NCBI RefSeq assembly: GCF_947623445.1
Contig: NC_135240.1
Location: forward strand, 9,920,001-9,984,000
Direction of reading: 5' to 3'
Source of the DNA: Clavelina lepadiformis
Lineage: Eukaryota; Chordata; Ascidiacea; Aplousobranchia; Clavelinidae
Length of the DNA: 64,000 nt
Shown: positions 1 through 14,400 of the stretch, piece after piece
Layout of the letters: each line of letters starts with the position of its first letter
Position numbering within the stretch: position 1 is the first letter of the stretch
The notes under the pieces: model-generated
Databases searched by the model: none
What the model saw: only the letters and a program-made list of their open reading frames with translations
What the model was told of the DNA's origin: nothing
Position numbers and translations under genes: made by a program

Positions 1-918
1 TGTAGCTCCTCATTTGCTCTTTGTGAAATATCACGTTGAGTTTCAATTTTGTGATCATCTGATAAACCATCTACTTTATGGATAAAGATTTCAAAACGAA
101 TTTGAGGATTCACCTGTTCAAAAAACTTTATTATTGCAGAAAACCCTGAATAATGCAGGTTTTATAATAAATCTTGTGGTGCATGTCACTTACCCTATAT
201 GCTTTTGACACAGTTTGATGAAGACAGGTTAGCGCATCAATGTATTCATCCTGAAAAAATAAATCAAAATCCATTCATAGAAAATTAGATCATATTATTA
301 GATCATGTTCCATTTTTCAATAAATTCTTACACTTAATGGTGTCAAAAGTTACGTTTGCATGATATTCACAAAACGTACAGATGACTACCACAATACAAA
401 TGTAATAGTTTCAAACCTGAGCATCAACAACAAATATTAGTGCCCCCGTTCCCCCGAATATCATGTCTAGATCAAAGTTTGTGTCAAGAAAATCCACTTG
501 CCCTGGAATATCCCATATTTGGAAGTTTATAAATGAGTTATTCGAGACATCATCTTTGAATATTTTAGCTGTACTTTCTAAAAAGAGAGTCTCATTTGGC
601 GACATCTTGTGAAAAACAACCTGGAATGTGTAAAAAAGTATTTTGACATTTGCGTTTAAATCATTCTATTTTCCCGTAACAAGTAGGTTACATAACTTAA
701 GAAACTTTCGAAATCACATATTTCTATTATACACAAAAAATTTAACTTACCTTTTGTATAGACGATTTACCACTTCGTCGCAATCCCATTAATAATATCC
801 TTGGTTTTACATCACTTGATAAAACTGTTGCAATCTGGTCATCATCTTCTCCATGATAGCTGAAAGCAGCCTTTGGCATAGACCCAACAGAAACCCCAAA
901 GCCTTCATGAGATTCCAT
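1..918 (-). CDS. RRAGC/RRAGD: Ras-related GTP-binding protein C/D (Rag GTPase), 5' part only
   Basis: Four exons of a RagC/D GTPase are visible on the minus strand: 918-751, 620-417, 250-194 and 113-1, after which the gene leaves the window. Splice sites are GT/AG and the frame is continuous. Visible motifs are the P-loop [12 protein letters not shown], the G3 motif WDIPGQ and the G4 motif HKVDGL, in the order and spacing of RagC/D. The family acts as a heterodimer with RagA/B on the lysosome and recruits mTORC1 in response to amino acids. The chosen start is the ATG at 918-916. The frame is open upstream and a possible acceptor lies near 946, so a further 5' exon could exist. The stretch before the P-loop is acidic and poorly conserved, as in the family. 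Identity of the family is secure; C versus D cannot be told, since vertebrates split the two later. The C-terminal roadblock-like domain lies outside the window. Confidence 0.93.
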
Positions 919-1367
919 TTGTTTAGAAGATTTTTGCTTATGATTCTGTACATTAAAAAAATCCTTTATAGTTAGAATATATTTCATATTTACTAATTTG
1001 AACATTCCTTTATTTAAAAAATATGTAAATTAGAACTATACGCAAGATTGAAGACATAAAATCATTTATTTTTTACCATTCAAAACATGTTTAGGTTAGC
1101 CCATTCAAAAAATAAAAAAAACAAATAAAAGATCATTGACAATCCAAACTTGCACTAAGGCTAGCACCAAAGTTCAAGCGATGAAATACCATCCCTGAGT
1201 TTAAGTCGTTCAAGGACTTCCCGGAGTCCAGTGACAAAGATCATCATTTCACACCAAGTAAATCATTTCATACAAAATAAAAATGTGCTACCTTGCCTTC
1301 ACAAGTGCAATGAAACACTGCCACGAACAGACTCCAGAGTTACTATTAGCATTTACCAGAGTCGTAA

Positions 1368-1455
1368 CAATGTCATCAACTTCGAGTCACAATCAATTAC
1401 CGTTTAATACACAAGTCGTCAATTCGAGTCGTTTGGAAGAAGTCACTTGACCAGA
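1368..1455. repeat. Fragment of hAT-type MITE (CAGAGTCGTAAC family)
   Basis: Begins with CAGAGTCGTAAC followed by ATGTCATCAACT, the same terminal sequence as one end of the complete element at 44836-45193. The GAGTC-rich pattern that follows is shared too. The other end was not found, so this copy is truncated or too diverged. The right limit is approximate. Confidence 0.55.
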
Positions 1456-3268
1456 ACTTGGGGCTCTTATAAGTTATGCTGCTGAGCCCAAATGCTGGGT
1501 ATCCACATATAGCAGTATGGGAGTTCAGAAGTAGAAAATATTCAAAATGTCTTGCTAAGTGCAGAAGTGCAAAATTGTTTGTTCTATGTTCAGCTAATCT
1601 ACAGGTAAACCGGTATCTAAGTAATAAAACTACGAGAATAAACCTTCTTATGTCACATCTTGGACTGTGCCACGGTCACACAAACATCTTACCTAACCTA
1701 GTCTGTACAAATTCGTTCAAACAAGTAGCAACATGCAATGTAGGAGTAGAAAAGCATGACCTATAGCTGCCTCACCCCGCCTGGCCTACATTATCGTTAA
1801 CGAAATGACTATTTCCCCGTATGTAGGTCACGCAGTTTGCTGTAACGAATAGGCGATTAGGTTAAGAGAATGGGTAGGCCTATAGGACTATATGCAAAAA
1901 GTTGTTTGTGGCTACCGTATTTAAAGCGTTATTGGAGTCTAATTTAGATTAGAAGGTAGATTTAGGTTAAGTTTGCTTTACTATGTTGTAACATTTAAAT
2001 TAGGTTAACAAGAAACTGTGATAAGCAGCTGCGAACGCACGATATTTTTCTGCTGAAATAGTGGCAGCCTATCGTCAAACTGCGTTTTCTGGTAATGCTG
2101 GAATACTAATGCACAGCACAAAACACAAACAACACATGCATAAGCGTCTGTAATAGATCATTAAGTTCAAGCCTCGAGCACGAATAAACCAACAAACTGG
2201 CGATCTCGACGATAATTAAATCTCTCATGCCAATGTACAGTAACAGTAGCAACACCAAACCCCAATACATCTGCAAGAACAGGCAAGTTTGTGTGCAATT
2301 CGTGACGTCATCAGTCATATGACCAAAACTTTTGTTTTGTGCCTGTCACCAAGCGGGTGAAATATTTTTTCCACGTACCGCTAGAGCACAACATCAAGCT
2401 AACTCCGTGGCGGTCAAACCATTACAAAACTCGAGTTTGCAAAATTAATCTTTGTTTGCGATCTGCTTGTTACGTTGCATTGAAGGCGTCAATAATTGAA
2501 CTTGAACTAAAAAACCTACCTAAGAATAAAAACTCAATAATGTGACTTCACTGCAAAATTAACAGAGGTACTTGAAATCTAAACCTAAAACTGATCTCTG
2601 CACATGACTTGAAACTTAAAGGCGAAGAACAGAAGATCTTGTTTATGTTTTTGAGCGAGAATGGAACGTAACTTGGACTGGAACTGTCATCAAAGATTAC
2701 GGCACCAAGTTAGCGAATGAATAATGCAAATTGCAAATCAAATCATCGAGATCAATATTGGATGCAAGTTGCAAGAGTTGGCTCTTAAGTTAAAGAGCTA
2801 GAAGAGGGCAAGAGATAATTGAGAATATGGAGAAAGAATGAAAAGTTTAAGAGAACGGCACCGTGCAAAAAAATTCCGTGTTAGCAAGAAACTTTGCAAG
2901 GAAGACTTGAACATGCTTAGAGCCGAAGTATTTCCTCTGAGAAAATGTGAGAATTTTGAAGCTACACGAAGGGCAGAAAAGAAAACAAGCTCACAATTTC
3001 GTGCTGCTTTGAGCAAAAAGTGGCAAACATTTGTCTTGCAAGAAAAGTGTTGAACACTTTGCGGATAACATTTACGAAGATGTTCAGGAGCATTAACGTA
3101 GAGCGATGTGGAGAAGATTGTAATACTTTTCCTTTTGTGTCTTCTGCTCTCAAATCGTTTAAAAGATTTTTTAGAGTGTAGATGTTTATTGCGATATAGA
3201 CTACATGTGTCGATCTTATGATGACGTAAATGATATCCTACACCCAGAATATTTATGTGTTTCTTGTT

Positions 3269-3554
3269 CAGAGTCGGCACCAAGTGGCAAACTCGAGTCC
3301 CAAGTCAAGTTATTTACCGTTTAAAACTCAAGTTAATTGGAGTCATTTGGCAAATAAGACTTCAGTCAAGTCAAGCCAATTGATAAGTGATGCTAAGCCA
3401 TGCAGAAAGCTAAAATTCCGTTTCATGTCAACAGAAAACGTTTGAAAATCTGCTTTACTTTGCGGCTCCTATCTCGTTTCGTCGAATCTTTTCAAATATT
3501 GACTCGAATCAAGTATTTTAAGCATTTCCTAGAAATGGATTCAAGTCAACTCTG
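3269..3554. repeat. Diverged hAT-type MITE of the CAGAGTC family
   Basis: Starts CAGAGTCGGCACC and ends AAGTCAACTCTG, with internal GAGTC/CAAGTC motifs. It shares the segment ATTTACCGTTTAA and the following CAAGT...GAGTC...TTTGG pattern with the fragment at 1368. A clean 8-bp target duplication is not visible, so it is an old copy and the ends are approximate. Confidence 0.45.
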
Positions 3555-6500
3555 TATCCTGTAAGCTGTAACCGAAGCAAATGTACCGCATAGGTAAAAA
3601 TATGTTCTCGTTTGCAACATCGCTGACGGTATAAAATGGATCTGAACAGTTTCGGCACAATTGCCAATCATTTTTGGCAGAGTAAATCCTTTTGGCCTTT
3701 AAAGCCAGCAGTAAACAACAAGAGGCTACGCAACTGTATGGTTATAGTTTTGACGTAATAACGCCAGCAGCGACAACAAACGAACAAGGAACCTCACGTA
3801 AATTATCAAACTAACCATATACAAACCAACTATACGTCAACAATGTATCTATAAATCTGTTATTGAGGAAATACGCAAAATACCCTGAAAACCCTTCAAA
3901 GATTTATATGAGTTTGTATTTCTTTTTCAAAAACTGTGTTTATTCATATAATTGAATGCTAATCGATCGTTGCCCTGGTTTAGGTTCGCCGTTCGTGAGC
4001 TTATGAAGTGAGACGAATAAACCGGAATTCAAACGAAAGCCGACTTTGATGGTATATACTATATACCATATATCTCTCCAAGTGGAGGGGAGAAGGTTAA
4101 ATTAAGTATTAAAAGACTAGCGCTGCGGGTGCGTCTGTTACTATTCAGCTGTGATAAAGCTATTTGCCATCTGGACGATCAAAACTGTTGATGTTTTTTG
4201 CTGATAGGTCGATGACTGAGGATGAGATGTTGAAATTTTTCTTTCGGCAGCAAACAATTTTCCAAATGTTTGATGGAATAAAGCTCTCATACTAACAAAG
4301 AGGCTTTAGGCTTTTTGAAGGCCGCTTTTATGCTACGTATGCGAGAAGGCATGACCTTACTAACCACGTTTTGATGTTTGTTAACTCCATAATGGTTTAC
4401 TTTTGTTTTCGACAAACATAACACCCTGATAACAAGTGAGGTATTATTAATTGGGCAGCTGATAGCATGAAGCTGATAACAGCTTTTCCATGACGTAATG
4501 CAAAGTAAAATATGATGCAAAATTTAAGAAATATAAGAAGTCTATCAAAACATTGAAAAGACATTGGTATTAGTTCAATATCAACACTTCATCACTTTTT
4601 GCAACGAATTCGCTCAAACTGCCCAGGAAATATTCCAGTTTAGAATGTTGCAGCTCGTTTGTAGTCACCGTCTAATCTCGTTCGAAGCTTGAGCCTCTTT
4701 GCCTTCCTCCTATAAGCAAACAAACCGAAGCGTTTGATCACACGTTTTAGCTGTCATTACTTTAAATTTATCAGTCCACAACGACAGAAAAGAGGTTTTT
4801 GATGTTTGCAACGTTAGCCAAGCAGAGCTGAGCCAACGTCAACCAGAGCTTGAGAATGAATGAAATATATTATCGGGGATTGATCGACGGACGACCATGC
4901 TATTCACGGATAAACACAATTTGTCATAACTCGTTTATCAGCAGACAATAAGCATGCCTACCATTTATTAACTTTAATTTTTTGTCAATTTTGCTTTCAT
5001 AACCATCACATCCAAATGGAGCGGAGAGATCAAAGACAAATGTTGTACGAAACCGTCTTAGGAATTTTTTCTGTTACTCGAGCTTGCCATCAAAAGATCT
5101 AAAATGAACATGGAAACACAATATCTGTTTGCTTATTTCATTTGATGTAGGCCTACGACACAGAGACTCTTCGTCTTCAACATTCATTTCTGTCTGTCTG
5201 TACGGAAGCAATAGCGGAATTAGAAGCATGTTATATTTAATTGTTTTATATGGCACGACATACATTTTTCAGGCATTTAATGTAGGATTTGATGTTTTGG
5301 TTGTCACTGTAATTTTTGAAGCATCCATTACAAGCGAACATACCTTATGCTTTGATAACTTTATCGTAAACAGCGCAAATTTTTCATTGATACAGGTTAC
5401 ATGACCATTGGCCAGCAGGATATTAATTTGAAAGCAGTTATATACGTCAAGGCTATAAAAACCCCGCAATTTGAAAATTTAATTCAGCTGAGCTCAGGGG
5501 TCGTAATTGATAGCTGGTGGTCAGTTTTCTCAAGTTTGTCAATCACCAAGAAAGACAACAGAATTGCGTGTGTCGTCCGTTTTCGGCAAACAAAATCGCA
5601 TGACAATAGGCATCGTATAGTCATTGCGAAGTCGTATGCTTTATGACGACATAATGGCGGTTTAAGCGGCAACAGAGTTCGAGGGGGTAAAGTTATTGGC
5701 GCTACCTAAAGAAAAATTTGAAGTGGCGTAAAAACACAGATTAGTGCTGCGTCTGATTATATTTGCCTTCGATTAATCTTTGAAGGCTTTCACGTCGATT
5801 TAGTAGTGTCATAAACATCATGACTTTCGTTTTCATTGGGCACGAGGCGGCGTCACGCATGGCTGCATTTCACGAGGCTGCGCAAACAAGCAACTAAAAT
5901 CGGGAGCAGGTTTGTCAAATAATCATCCATCTACCTTATTGGCTTCATACATTTCATTCGCGTGCCTTGATTAGGACAATTTTCAGCGCACTTTTTTCAA
6001 GTGGACTTAGGTAAACATTATCTGTTTCTTGGGACTGGCTTTTTGTGAGTTCACCGTTGTCGTTTTTCGGCCCGCAGCCACTTATATTGACGAAGCTGAA
6101 CTTTTTAAGTCAGTTTAGGCGTAACAGCGGTGCACGTGAACCATGACTCTCACGAAACAATACCCCATTGTTACATCACAGGTTAATGCGATGGGTCGCG
6201 ATATTCGGATTAAAACTTGTTTAAACCTTTTGAGGTAAAACTAACTATCTTACCAGCGTGAACCTTTCGACGTATTTAATTGTTTATGAATGCCTTGGCT
6301 GGTATCGTTTGCAAAGGGGCGTCTCTGAAATGCTAGTTTCAAATTTTTTGGGTTAATAATAACCGTTTTTGTTATTGTGGTCTTTATACTGTAGGCTGAC
6401 ATAAGCCTCAAATTAATAGGTTCTGCTTCCGAAAACGACTAGAAGGGGCCTGGGAAAACTTCTGACTAAAAACCGCTGCATAGTTTGGCTTGTCGCAATT

Positions 6501-7278
6501 GTATACTTAAAAAATTCAATACGATCGCCGAAGCTTGTCAGAGAAGAGGGTGAATTAATTGCAGATTGAACAAGGGATTTCCTATGATACGCAAGGTACG
6601 GTTACGCTCGGCGAAATGTGAATAAATTGAGGAAAGTTTTTGACAAGTGAGAACCGGATAGAACTTTTCAACGCTTTTTATGTCGAAGAGAAAAAGCGCT
6701 TTATGTAAAATTTGACTTCTGAATACCAGTGGAAATAAGCCATCAAACGCTCACAAAAACATCAGTCAGCCCAAGGAACAGCATTTTAAGGGAGAGAGCG
6801 TTTTTGGAATGGTTTGACAGTAGAAAATAAACCTGCTGAAGGGAAACGTGGACCTCCACAATGTGTATGGGCTTAATCAGTCTTGTTGTCAATTTTAGAG
6901 TGACAAATGAAATGCAAGTGTGTAAGGTTAACTCCTGCGTAAACAAAAGAAACCATAAAGTGCTCAATCCAAGTTTTATCAATACCACCCAGAAGACGGC
7001 CAGCAAAAATTTGTGAGCGCTACCGAGGTTGAGAATCAGTAGAATGATAGTTTTGATGATATTCCTTTTACTGAAGTTGGTGTTAAAGTGTCACTCGCGA
7101 TGCTGAAGCACAAACCATTGCGCACCTTTTTCATGAAAAGTTGCTCATTTTACAGTATATTAATTTTCAGCAAAGATATTTGTATTAGATTGCTATTTGC
7201 CAGGGTTAGATATAAATAATTTTTGCCTGCTAATTGTGCCTTTCTTTACATTTAGTGCTTGTATAGCTAAGGAGTAAT

Positions 7279-10200
7279 ATGCATTTAAGTTTTGTTTTAA
7301 TTTCTTTCTCTTATGTGGTCTGCTGCCAAGCCTCCGGCAATTTCTTTCCTACCGTAGAGAGACAAGTTCAAAACATCGGTCAAACTGAAAAAATTCAGCG
7401 GGAAATTGTCTCACCGCCTACCCGCATTTTCAATTTTCCAATTCTCGATCCTTCTCCTTCTGATCAATCGCAGTGCAAAACAATTCCGAGTGAGTTCGGA
7501 CTTTGCTATGGAATGGAATACCACAGGTAACAGGATAAACTGTATACAAGTGATCCAAATTTTCAAGAAACTTTTAGTTTCCTCACAAATTTGAAAATTT
7601 AATGCTGTTTTTTCGTAATTTCGTTAAAATGAGGAGTGAATCCAAAAACAAATTGATCTTTGATCGAAGAAGAGTTGTCAGTAGATAGAGCCTACCAGAG
7701 AAAGAATTTTTTAAATATATTTAGTGGTGAAGCAGTTATCGCAAAATATGCATTGTAAAATTTACTGCTTATTAAAACAAAGATTACTACAATTACAACG
7801 TAACAATGTAAAATCTACATAACGACGTTTAGTGGTGGCTAAGCCTTTTGGATGGAAAACAACTTTGCAGGTGTTTCCATGTTTGTTGTCAGCACAGAAA
7901 TGTTACAAGTGACAGTGGACCTACATGTACCAGTGAGGCATTAATGTCTTTACGGCAATTACCTGTACCTGACTATAGGCTTAGCCAAAAGCCAGGACTG
8001 AGCTAAGTGAGCCGTAGCTAAGCATCTCCTTTCAATAGTAATAGTACATCAACATATCACCACACTGTAAGTTAGGTTAGGCTAAATTAATGCAAGATAT
8101 TCGTGCATAGTACTTACAATAAGTACGCTTTAATTATATCTATTCCTTGTTGCCGAAAAAAACATTTTATTCATAGGTGATTCACACCAGCGTCATACAA
8201 GTTACGTTATTTTTGCATTTTGACGTCATAATTGCCACCACTTATTTCATACTTAGGGCCAAATTCGCGTTTTTGCCGAAAGGTGTTGAGCAATAGTCTA
8301 CTGTAGTTGGTCGACCGTTAAATATAATTGAAAATTTTTTCTTCGATAAACTTTCTGGCATCTTTTTTGTTTTTGTTGGTCACATGAAATAGAGTTTGCT
8401 GGGATTCTTACAATGACAGTTTTCAAGTCGAAAATAAATTGTTGTATTTGCATGCTTATACCTGATAATCGCTATAAATCTGTCATTGCTTAGAATGCGA
8501 TTGCCAAATCTCCTCGGTCACGAAACGATGAAAGAGACTTTGCAGCAAGCCAAACCTTGGCCGCCGCTCGTGTCAAAGGGCTGCCATCCAGAAACCCAAA
8601 AGTTTCTATGCTCACTCTACGCACCCGTTTGCATGAAAGGTAAAAATGTTCGAAACATCAGTATAGTATCTTAAAGGAATCTTGAAGTATAGCCTCTGTA
8701 CGTAAGATACTATGTATTTCAGTTTTATTGTTGGTTGATTACTGCGTTGAAGCTTTATTCTTTGACCAATGAATGAATTGCGTTTGTTGATATCTCTTTA
8801 CCAACGCCGTTGGTAATTTTTATGAGCAAAAATGTTGAGTCAAAGTTCAACGGACGATAACAAAATTGAATTTGTCTACTTCTAAAATTCTAATATTCCC
8901 TTAGCAACACTACGTAATAAAGTCAATAAAGTTTGGAAGAAAAATCAATTTTATTCACGCCCTTGGATGGAAACAACTTGGTCAGAAGCAACATTCAAAA
9001 GTTTTGTTATTTTGCCTTTTTCTATAGAATGACGGCATCATGTTTTTAAGTCGTGATCAGAACATCCACTATTGTAGGCTATATAGTTAAAAGTTTACGG
9101 GTTAGGGCTTGTTTTGAAATATATCAGCGAAAGATATAGCCGGTGTTTCGCTTTTTGCGGTTTTCGTTACGTTGGTTAAAAAACATATTTTTCTCCTAAC
9201 TTTACGCTGCCCATCTTTATCGAGTTACTTTCAATAGACGTGTTGATATTTGGACGGTTTCAGCACGCTTTTTGCGGTCGTAGGGTTACCGGTGTTTTTA
9301 AATGCCTTGCACACCCACCTTGAACCCCACGGTTATTAATGGCTGAAGGGCTACTGACATCAGCCACACGCGACTCCATTAGATTGAGCGCTGAAATAAA
9401 GGAAAGCAGAATAAAAATACTTGGTCTCTTAAGTGATAATTCCTTTCGCGGCTGAGTTTCCGCCAAGACTGTAGCTTGACCCGTTTCGTCAAGAACAAAG
9501 TGTGCTCTGAATAACAACACGCTCGTTTGGTGGGCCCAGCTCATGGTTAAGCCGCTGCCCTTGCAGCTGTACGGCCAACGGTGATAAAACGTCGTTTGAA
9601 GTGGTCGTCTCGCATAATTGTTTGTCAGTGAAAGCAATGTCCCTAATGTTTCTTCATAAGCGTTTCTAATGGCTTCTTATCTTCCAGGATACGAGAAGTC
9701 CATTCAGCCATGTCGGTCATTATGTGAGGCAGTCCGAGACGCATGCACGCCTGTAATGGCGCAGTTTAGCTATCCCTGGCCGGAAATGCTCGACTGTTCC
9801 AGGTTTCCCGACGCGGATTCAGACCAGCTTTGCATTCCTCCGAGAGTACTTACGTCGGAACCTCCTGGTAAGTGCTTTTTCTCATAACAATGCCTAAAAT
9901 TTCTGAATTCGTCCTTATACTTCTCCTTATCTCCTTCTAGCAAATTAATCTTAATTGAAAGGTTCTTCTCAAAATCAAATTGGGTGGCATGCTTACAACA
10001 ATCTTTTTATTCAATCCTTGTTTTACCCAAAACACTCCGTCGAGGCTTAAGTCGGCTATGCCTGGACGAGTTTTAAAACGGGTTAAAGGTTAAAATCTGT
10101 GTTTGTTGACGAGAAGGTGCTTCCCTTCAGACGTCAGTTTTGTTTTGTAAATTATTTCAAAGGAAAGGAAACCTTTCCTTCCGTGCAAGAACAATAAAAG

Positions 10201-11426
10201 AGGTTTTTCAAACTTAAACTAGTTAGCTGTCAATCCAGGTAATTAGCCGCCTGGCAAGCATGAGAAATTGTCTGTTCTAAGTTTGTTTCACCTTAGCGGG
10301 GAAATACAAAAGGCGTTTCATTGGGTTCAAGCTCGAGCTTCACAGTCTTTATCTTTTCAGAACCTAAAACTTGTCCTCCTTGTCGGCAGAAGAAAGTGGC
10401 TGTATCAATTCAAAGAAAATTCTGTTCTTTTGATTTTGGTAAGTTGAAAAATTGTTCTTAGTGTATTCTTAATTTGACTTTTAATTTTATTTATCGGACT
10501 ATAAACTGATGCGAGCGTCACTTGTATTAATTATGCAACTATTATTCAATAGAACACATGTTAAATCCAGATTCTGGGGCCAAATTGTGGTAAAAAGGAG
10601 TTAAAAACTTTTCTTCACGTACTATTTCAAAACGTGACCCCCATTTCCCAATCCCATTTCCATGTGGGACTCATCGCGTGTGGGCACAGATGTTACCTAT
10701 GCACACATAACGTCCAAGTATAGACGATATTGTCAAGAACTGGATCGTTTTGCGTCAAATTAGCCGGCAAATATTTTTAGCTGGCATCGAATTTCTTTGA
10801 CCTGATTGGTCCCTGCGGTCGTAACTAAATATCCAAACAAGGATTTTTCGGGCTATGATTCACGCCGCCGCTATCGCAGCCAATGATAAGATACAATTTA
10901 TATTGTTTGTCATAAACTTTGAAGTCCTCTCTGTTCAAGCATAACTATCTGACCTTTATTTCCGCTCAATATCGCACAAATATCTTTGTCAAATTACGCT
11001 TGCTTTAAAATGAACTAAATATCTTCTTTGACATTTAATGGACCAAGGGCAAATAACCTATTATAATTATTTTTCTAAAGCATTTTTTCTTCTGAACTTC
11101 ACAATCTATTATGCTTTAAAGTGATGCGTGTTCGAGTGAAGAGACTTGAATTTGATCAAGGGAGAACCAAGATAACAATAAACAAAAGATCGCGGAAAAT
11201 TATCCGCTGGCCATCATCCGTGCGGAAATCGAAGAGGAATGCTTTGTGGATGCAGGATGGACTGCATTGTACTTGCAACGTGATCAAGAGCAGCAAGGCA
11301 CGTTACCTCGTTACCGGCTGGAAGACGCAACGGGGCTTAATGCTTCACTCAATAAGCAGATGGAATAGAAAATACAAAAGAATTGTTAAGAAAATGAAAA
11401 AGTCAAACTGTCGAGTAGTTTCATGA
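7279..11426 (+). CDS. SFRP1/5-like: Secreted frizzled-related protein (SFRP1/2/5 class), 318 aa
   Basis: Five exons: 7279-7526, 8494-8639, 9688-9867, 10361-10438, 11122-11426; phases match and the total is 957 bases. The product starts with a hydrophobic signal peptide (MHLSFVLISFSYVVCC). A frizzled cysteine-rich domain follows at about residues 70-190, with family-typical motifs MRLPNLLGHETMKE, LCSLYAPVC, PCRSLCEAVRDAC and WPEMLDCSRFP. A short linker (CPPCR) leads to a C-terminal netrin-like domain rich in Lys/Arg, with the conserved WKTQRG and CTC motifs. Length matches vertebrate SFRPs (about 300-315 aa). The family binds Wnt ligands, or modulates frizzled, outside the cell. The ATG chosen is the only one that yields a signal peptide. 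Exon 5 opens directly after AG at 11120-11121. The SFRP1/2/5 rather than SFRP3/4 class is inferred from the MRLPNLLGH stretch. Confidence 0.95.
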
Positions 11427-14400
11427 CTTTTATGATTTGTTTTGTGCCGATATAAATTGGATAACACGCCAGTGTGCTAGTATGGGTGACAATGCCCAGA
11501 ATTTACTATTCAGGCCTATTCTCGACCTCAGATTCTTCATAATAATTCCTCGATGTGATTTTATTGTTTTTGTTCAAAATTTCACCGTTTGTGCTCTACT
11601 GTTTTAATTGATTGTATGAACATATATTTAATGAAATGTCTGGTGACGTATATACGTTCGCCAATTACAGTATAATATTTATATCGTAGTCCTCAAGCGT
11701 TTCTTTCTCTGGTGATTGTTTGCATTTCGTATTGTTTTATACTATTTCGGCGTCTCAAATTTTAAAGCTTATGCATCTTGCTGCAAATTTGCTAACAAAT
11801 GTAAGAAGCTATAGCTTGACAAAACTTTGCTGAAATTATATATAGAAACACGAAAGTCTATTCGGCTGGTTACTCACATATCTGTTTTGTTTTTTATCAC
11901 TTTGTTATAAATATTTTGATTAAAAGTGTTTTTGGTGAAGAATGGCACTACAAAATAACCTTAATTGGATTGAAATACATTTAATAACAAACCTAACTTT
12001 AGTTTTACTAGGCTTACACAGGTCATACCGGATTAAATATGTAGGAATATCATTCTGGAATGAAGTTGTGTTTCAAAACACTATACTTTTCGAAACATTG
12101 CTGTAGTACTTTTTCCATTTTATATCCACATTTCCGTGACCTTTTGTATAAACATCGTGTTGTGTACATTGAAGAATATTAGTTTATATCAGTTACATTG
12201 AAGCAATGATAGTGTTCACATAAATGAGATTTGCAGGCTATACAAGCGATTGCACTGTAATCACTGGCAACTGAGCACGTTGTCACCTAAAACCTGATTG
12301 ATTTACAGCAAAGATGTACCCTAAATTTGTTAATGAGCTTAGAACTGTAGTGCACTATAACAAAGTTAGTATTGAAAATAAACAGGAACGAAGTTAGCCT
12401 CCTACAGACTACAAGAAAAGCGTGTTACAGGTATCGAATATGCGAGTCATTAAGCGGTCATGTTTCAGCCAAAATGTTTGTTGTCTCGAAGGACATCAAA
12501 AGCTAATTTTGGTGGCAAATTTTCACGGTACGAAAAATAGTTGAGAAAAAAACGAAAGAATGATACACTGAGAAAGAATGTTAAGAAACAATTACTTTCG
12601 TATTGTTTTGTGTTAACATATTGTTCAATATTAACATTGTCATTCAACAATTATCATTATCTTAGTTTCGAAAAATATCTCTTTAGTAGCAAAGGAGATC
12701 GAGGGTATATGTCTAAAACTTTCGAGAGCTACTGAACCTTAAAATTTTACATTTTATAACCTATAACTATATGGATTATGCCATATACAGCTTGGCCCTG
12801 TAGAATCGACAATATTCACTATCATTACCACCGCGACAGCATATACCTTCGTTTTGTATTCAAACAACCTTTCACACCTTATATGCTTAATCGATTTGAT
12901 TGCATTGTCACCAAAGCATTTCACTTTTCGTAAACATTACTTTTTATTCCAAACTCAATTTAGCGTTTTCATAGCTTTTGCTTGCGGAAAAATGTCTCCC
13001 TTTACCGTCACCTGGCTAAGCTACTGACCACAGCGGGCTTATGTAGAGAAATAATATTTCTGGTTTCACATATAAGTTAATGATTCCTAGGCATAAGTTA
13101 CTTAAAGTTATACGTTGCATATAGAGTGGAAAGTTAACTAACAATCAAGTCATTGTAAATCATCTTTAACTAATAGTAATAATAATAACTATGCATCGGC
13201 GTGTATTTATTTGCTCTATAGTGACTAATAGCGACAAGGACTTCTTGTTCGATTGAGATCATTTTGTATTGGTCCGCGCAAAAACATTTCTTGAAAGGTT
13301 TTATGGTAGTTAAGCTTGGCCGCCAGTTTACTCTATCGCACGTTCGACAAGGTTAAACCAATCAACAGATCCAAAATCTGCTTAAAAACTTTCAGTGAGA
13401 ACCCGCAGCGGCCTGGGTGGTATTTTCTAATACAATCTAATACATCATTTCTTGCAAAAGTGTTTTCTAGGACTGATTAAAGTTCATGAATTTTGTTTTG
13501 ATAAACACTTCGACTGTCTATTGATATTTGGAAACTTGCTCTGAGTAACTTTGTGTGAACGCTCCTTTTAGTTCGTTCCCAGGTTGTTTTCCAGTATCTA
13601 TTGTGATAAGAAGTCGTTATTTGAAACGCCCGCTTCTTAACCTTAACACTGATTATTGTTTATCTATGTCTCAACATGTCAACTTTAGTTATAGGCCTAT
13701 GTATCTCCCATTGTCTAAACATTGTTTTGCTCGCTGCACCTGCTACGATTATCAGCGTTTTTCAAGTCGATCATTTTAACTCCCATCGCTTACACGTTAT
13801 GTAACCTCACATTTCTACCAGCGACCAGAGTTAGCCGAGTGAGTCACCAAAATCAACAGATGAGTTATCTAAATTATACACCTTGATTGCAATTAAATAG
13901 ACATTTTATAAGCGTTAGTATTGCCTATGTTCTTGGTTAAACGTATTATTGAGAAAGTGGAAAACACCTATAATAAAAACCTTTTATTGTAAATTAGTTC
14001 TGTTGTAATATTAAAACACTTCGGCCGAAAAAACCTTAGAATATTCTAACCACAGGCAACAATAGAGTCAAATAATTCAACAGGTCAAATAAGTAAAGAC
14101 ACCCTCATAAGTAAAAAAGGTTTCTTCAAATCTATATTTTACTCATGTATGGTAGGAAACCGCTCAATTGCCATACTGTAAAATATTAAGTTGTACAATT
14201 TTTACCAGCGATGTAAATGAGCAATTGTGTGCCCGAATCAGAAATTAACTTACGCAAATAAATTATAGAATAGTTTTTTTATACAAATTTTGTAATATAA
14301 ATGAATACTGCAATTCAATAATAACGGATGAAGATCTCCAAAAGCAAAGAGAGCAAGTAATTAACAGAGATTGATTGATTTTACACTGTGTTTTTTTCTT

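Larger units (their letters stand above)
919..7278. other. Long stretch without a recognised gene
   Basis: About 6.3 kb between the divergent RagC/D and sFRP genes. I see no exon chain with family resemblance on either strand. It holds two degraded members of the repeat family listed at 1368 and 3269, a short near-palindrome around 4050-4070 (TGGTATATACTATATACCA) and scattered frames below 165 residues without recognisable motifs. Upstream regulatory sequence for sFRP, a developmental gene, probably lies in the right half, but no specific element can be supported. Confidence 0.6.

Noticed and set aside
2798-3283. 161-codon open frame on the minus strand (and a 71-codon frame opposite it)
   Set aside because: No domain, no splice context, composition is basic and cysteine-scattered as expected for antisense reading; overlapping frames on both strands argue for chance.
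9260-9637. 125-codon minus-strand frame inside sFRP intron 2
   Set aside because: No recognisable motif, ends inside the intron, no companion exons; most likely chance in a slightly GC-richer patch.
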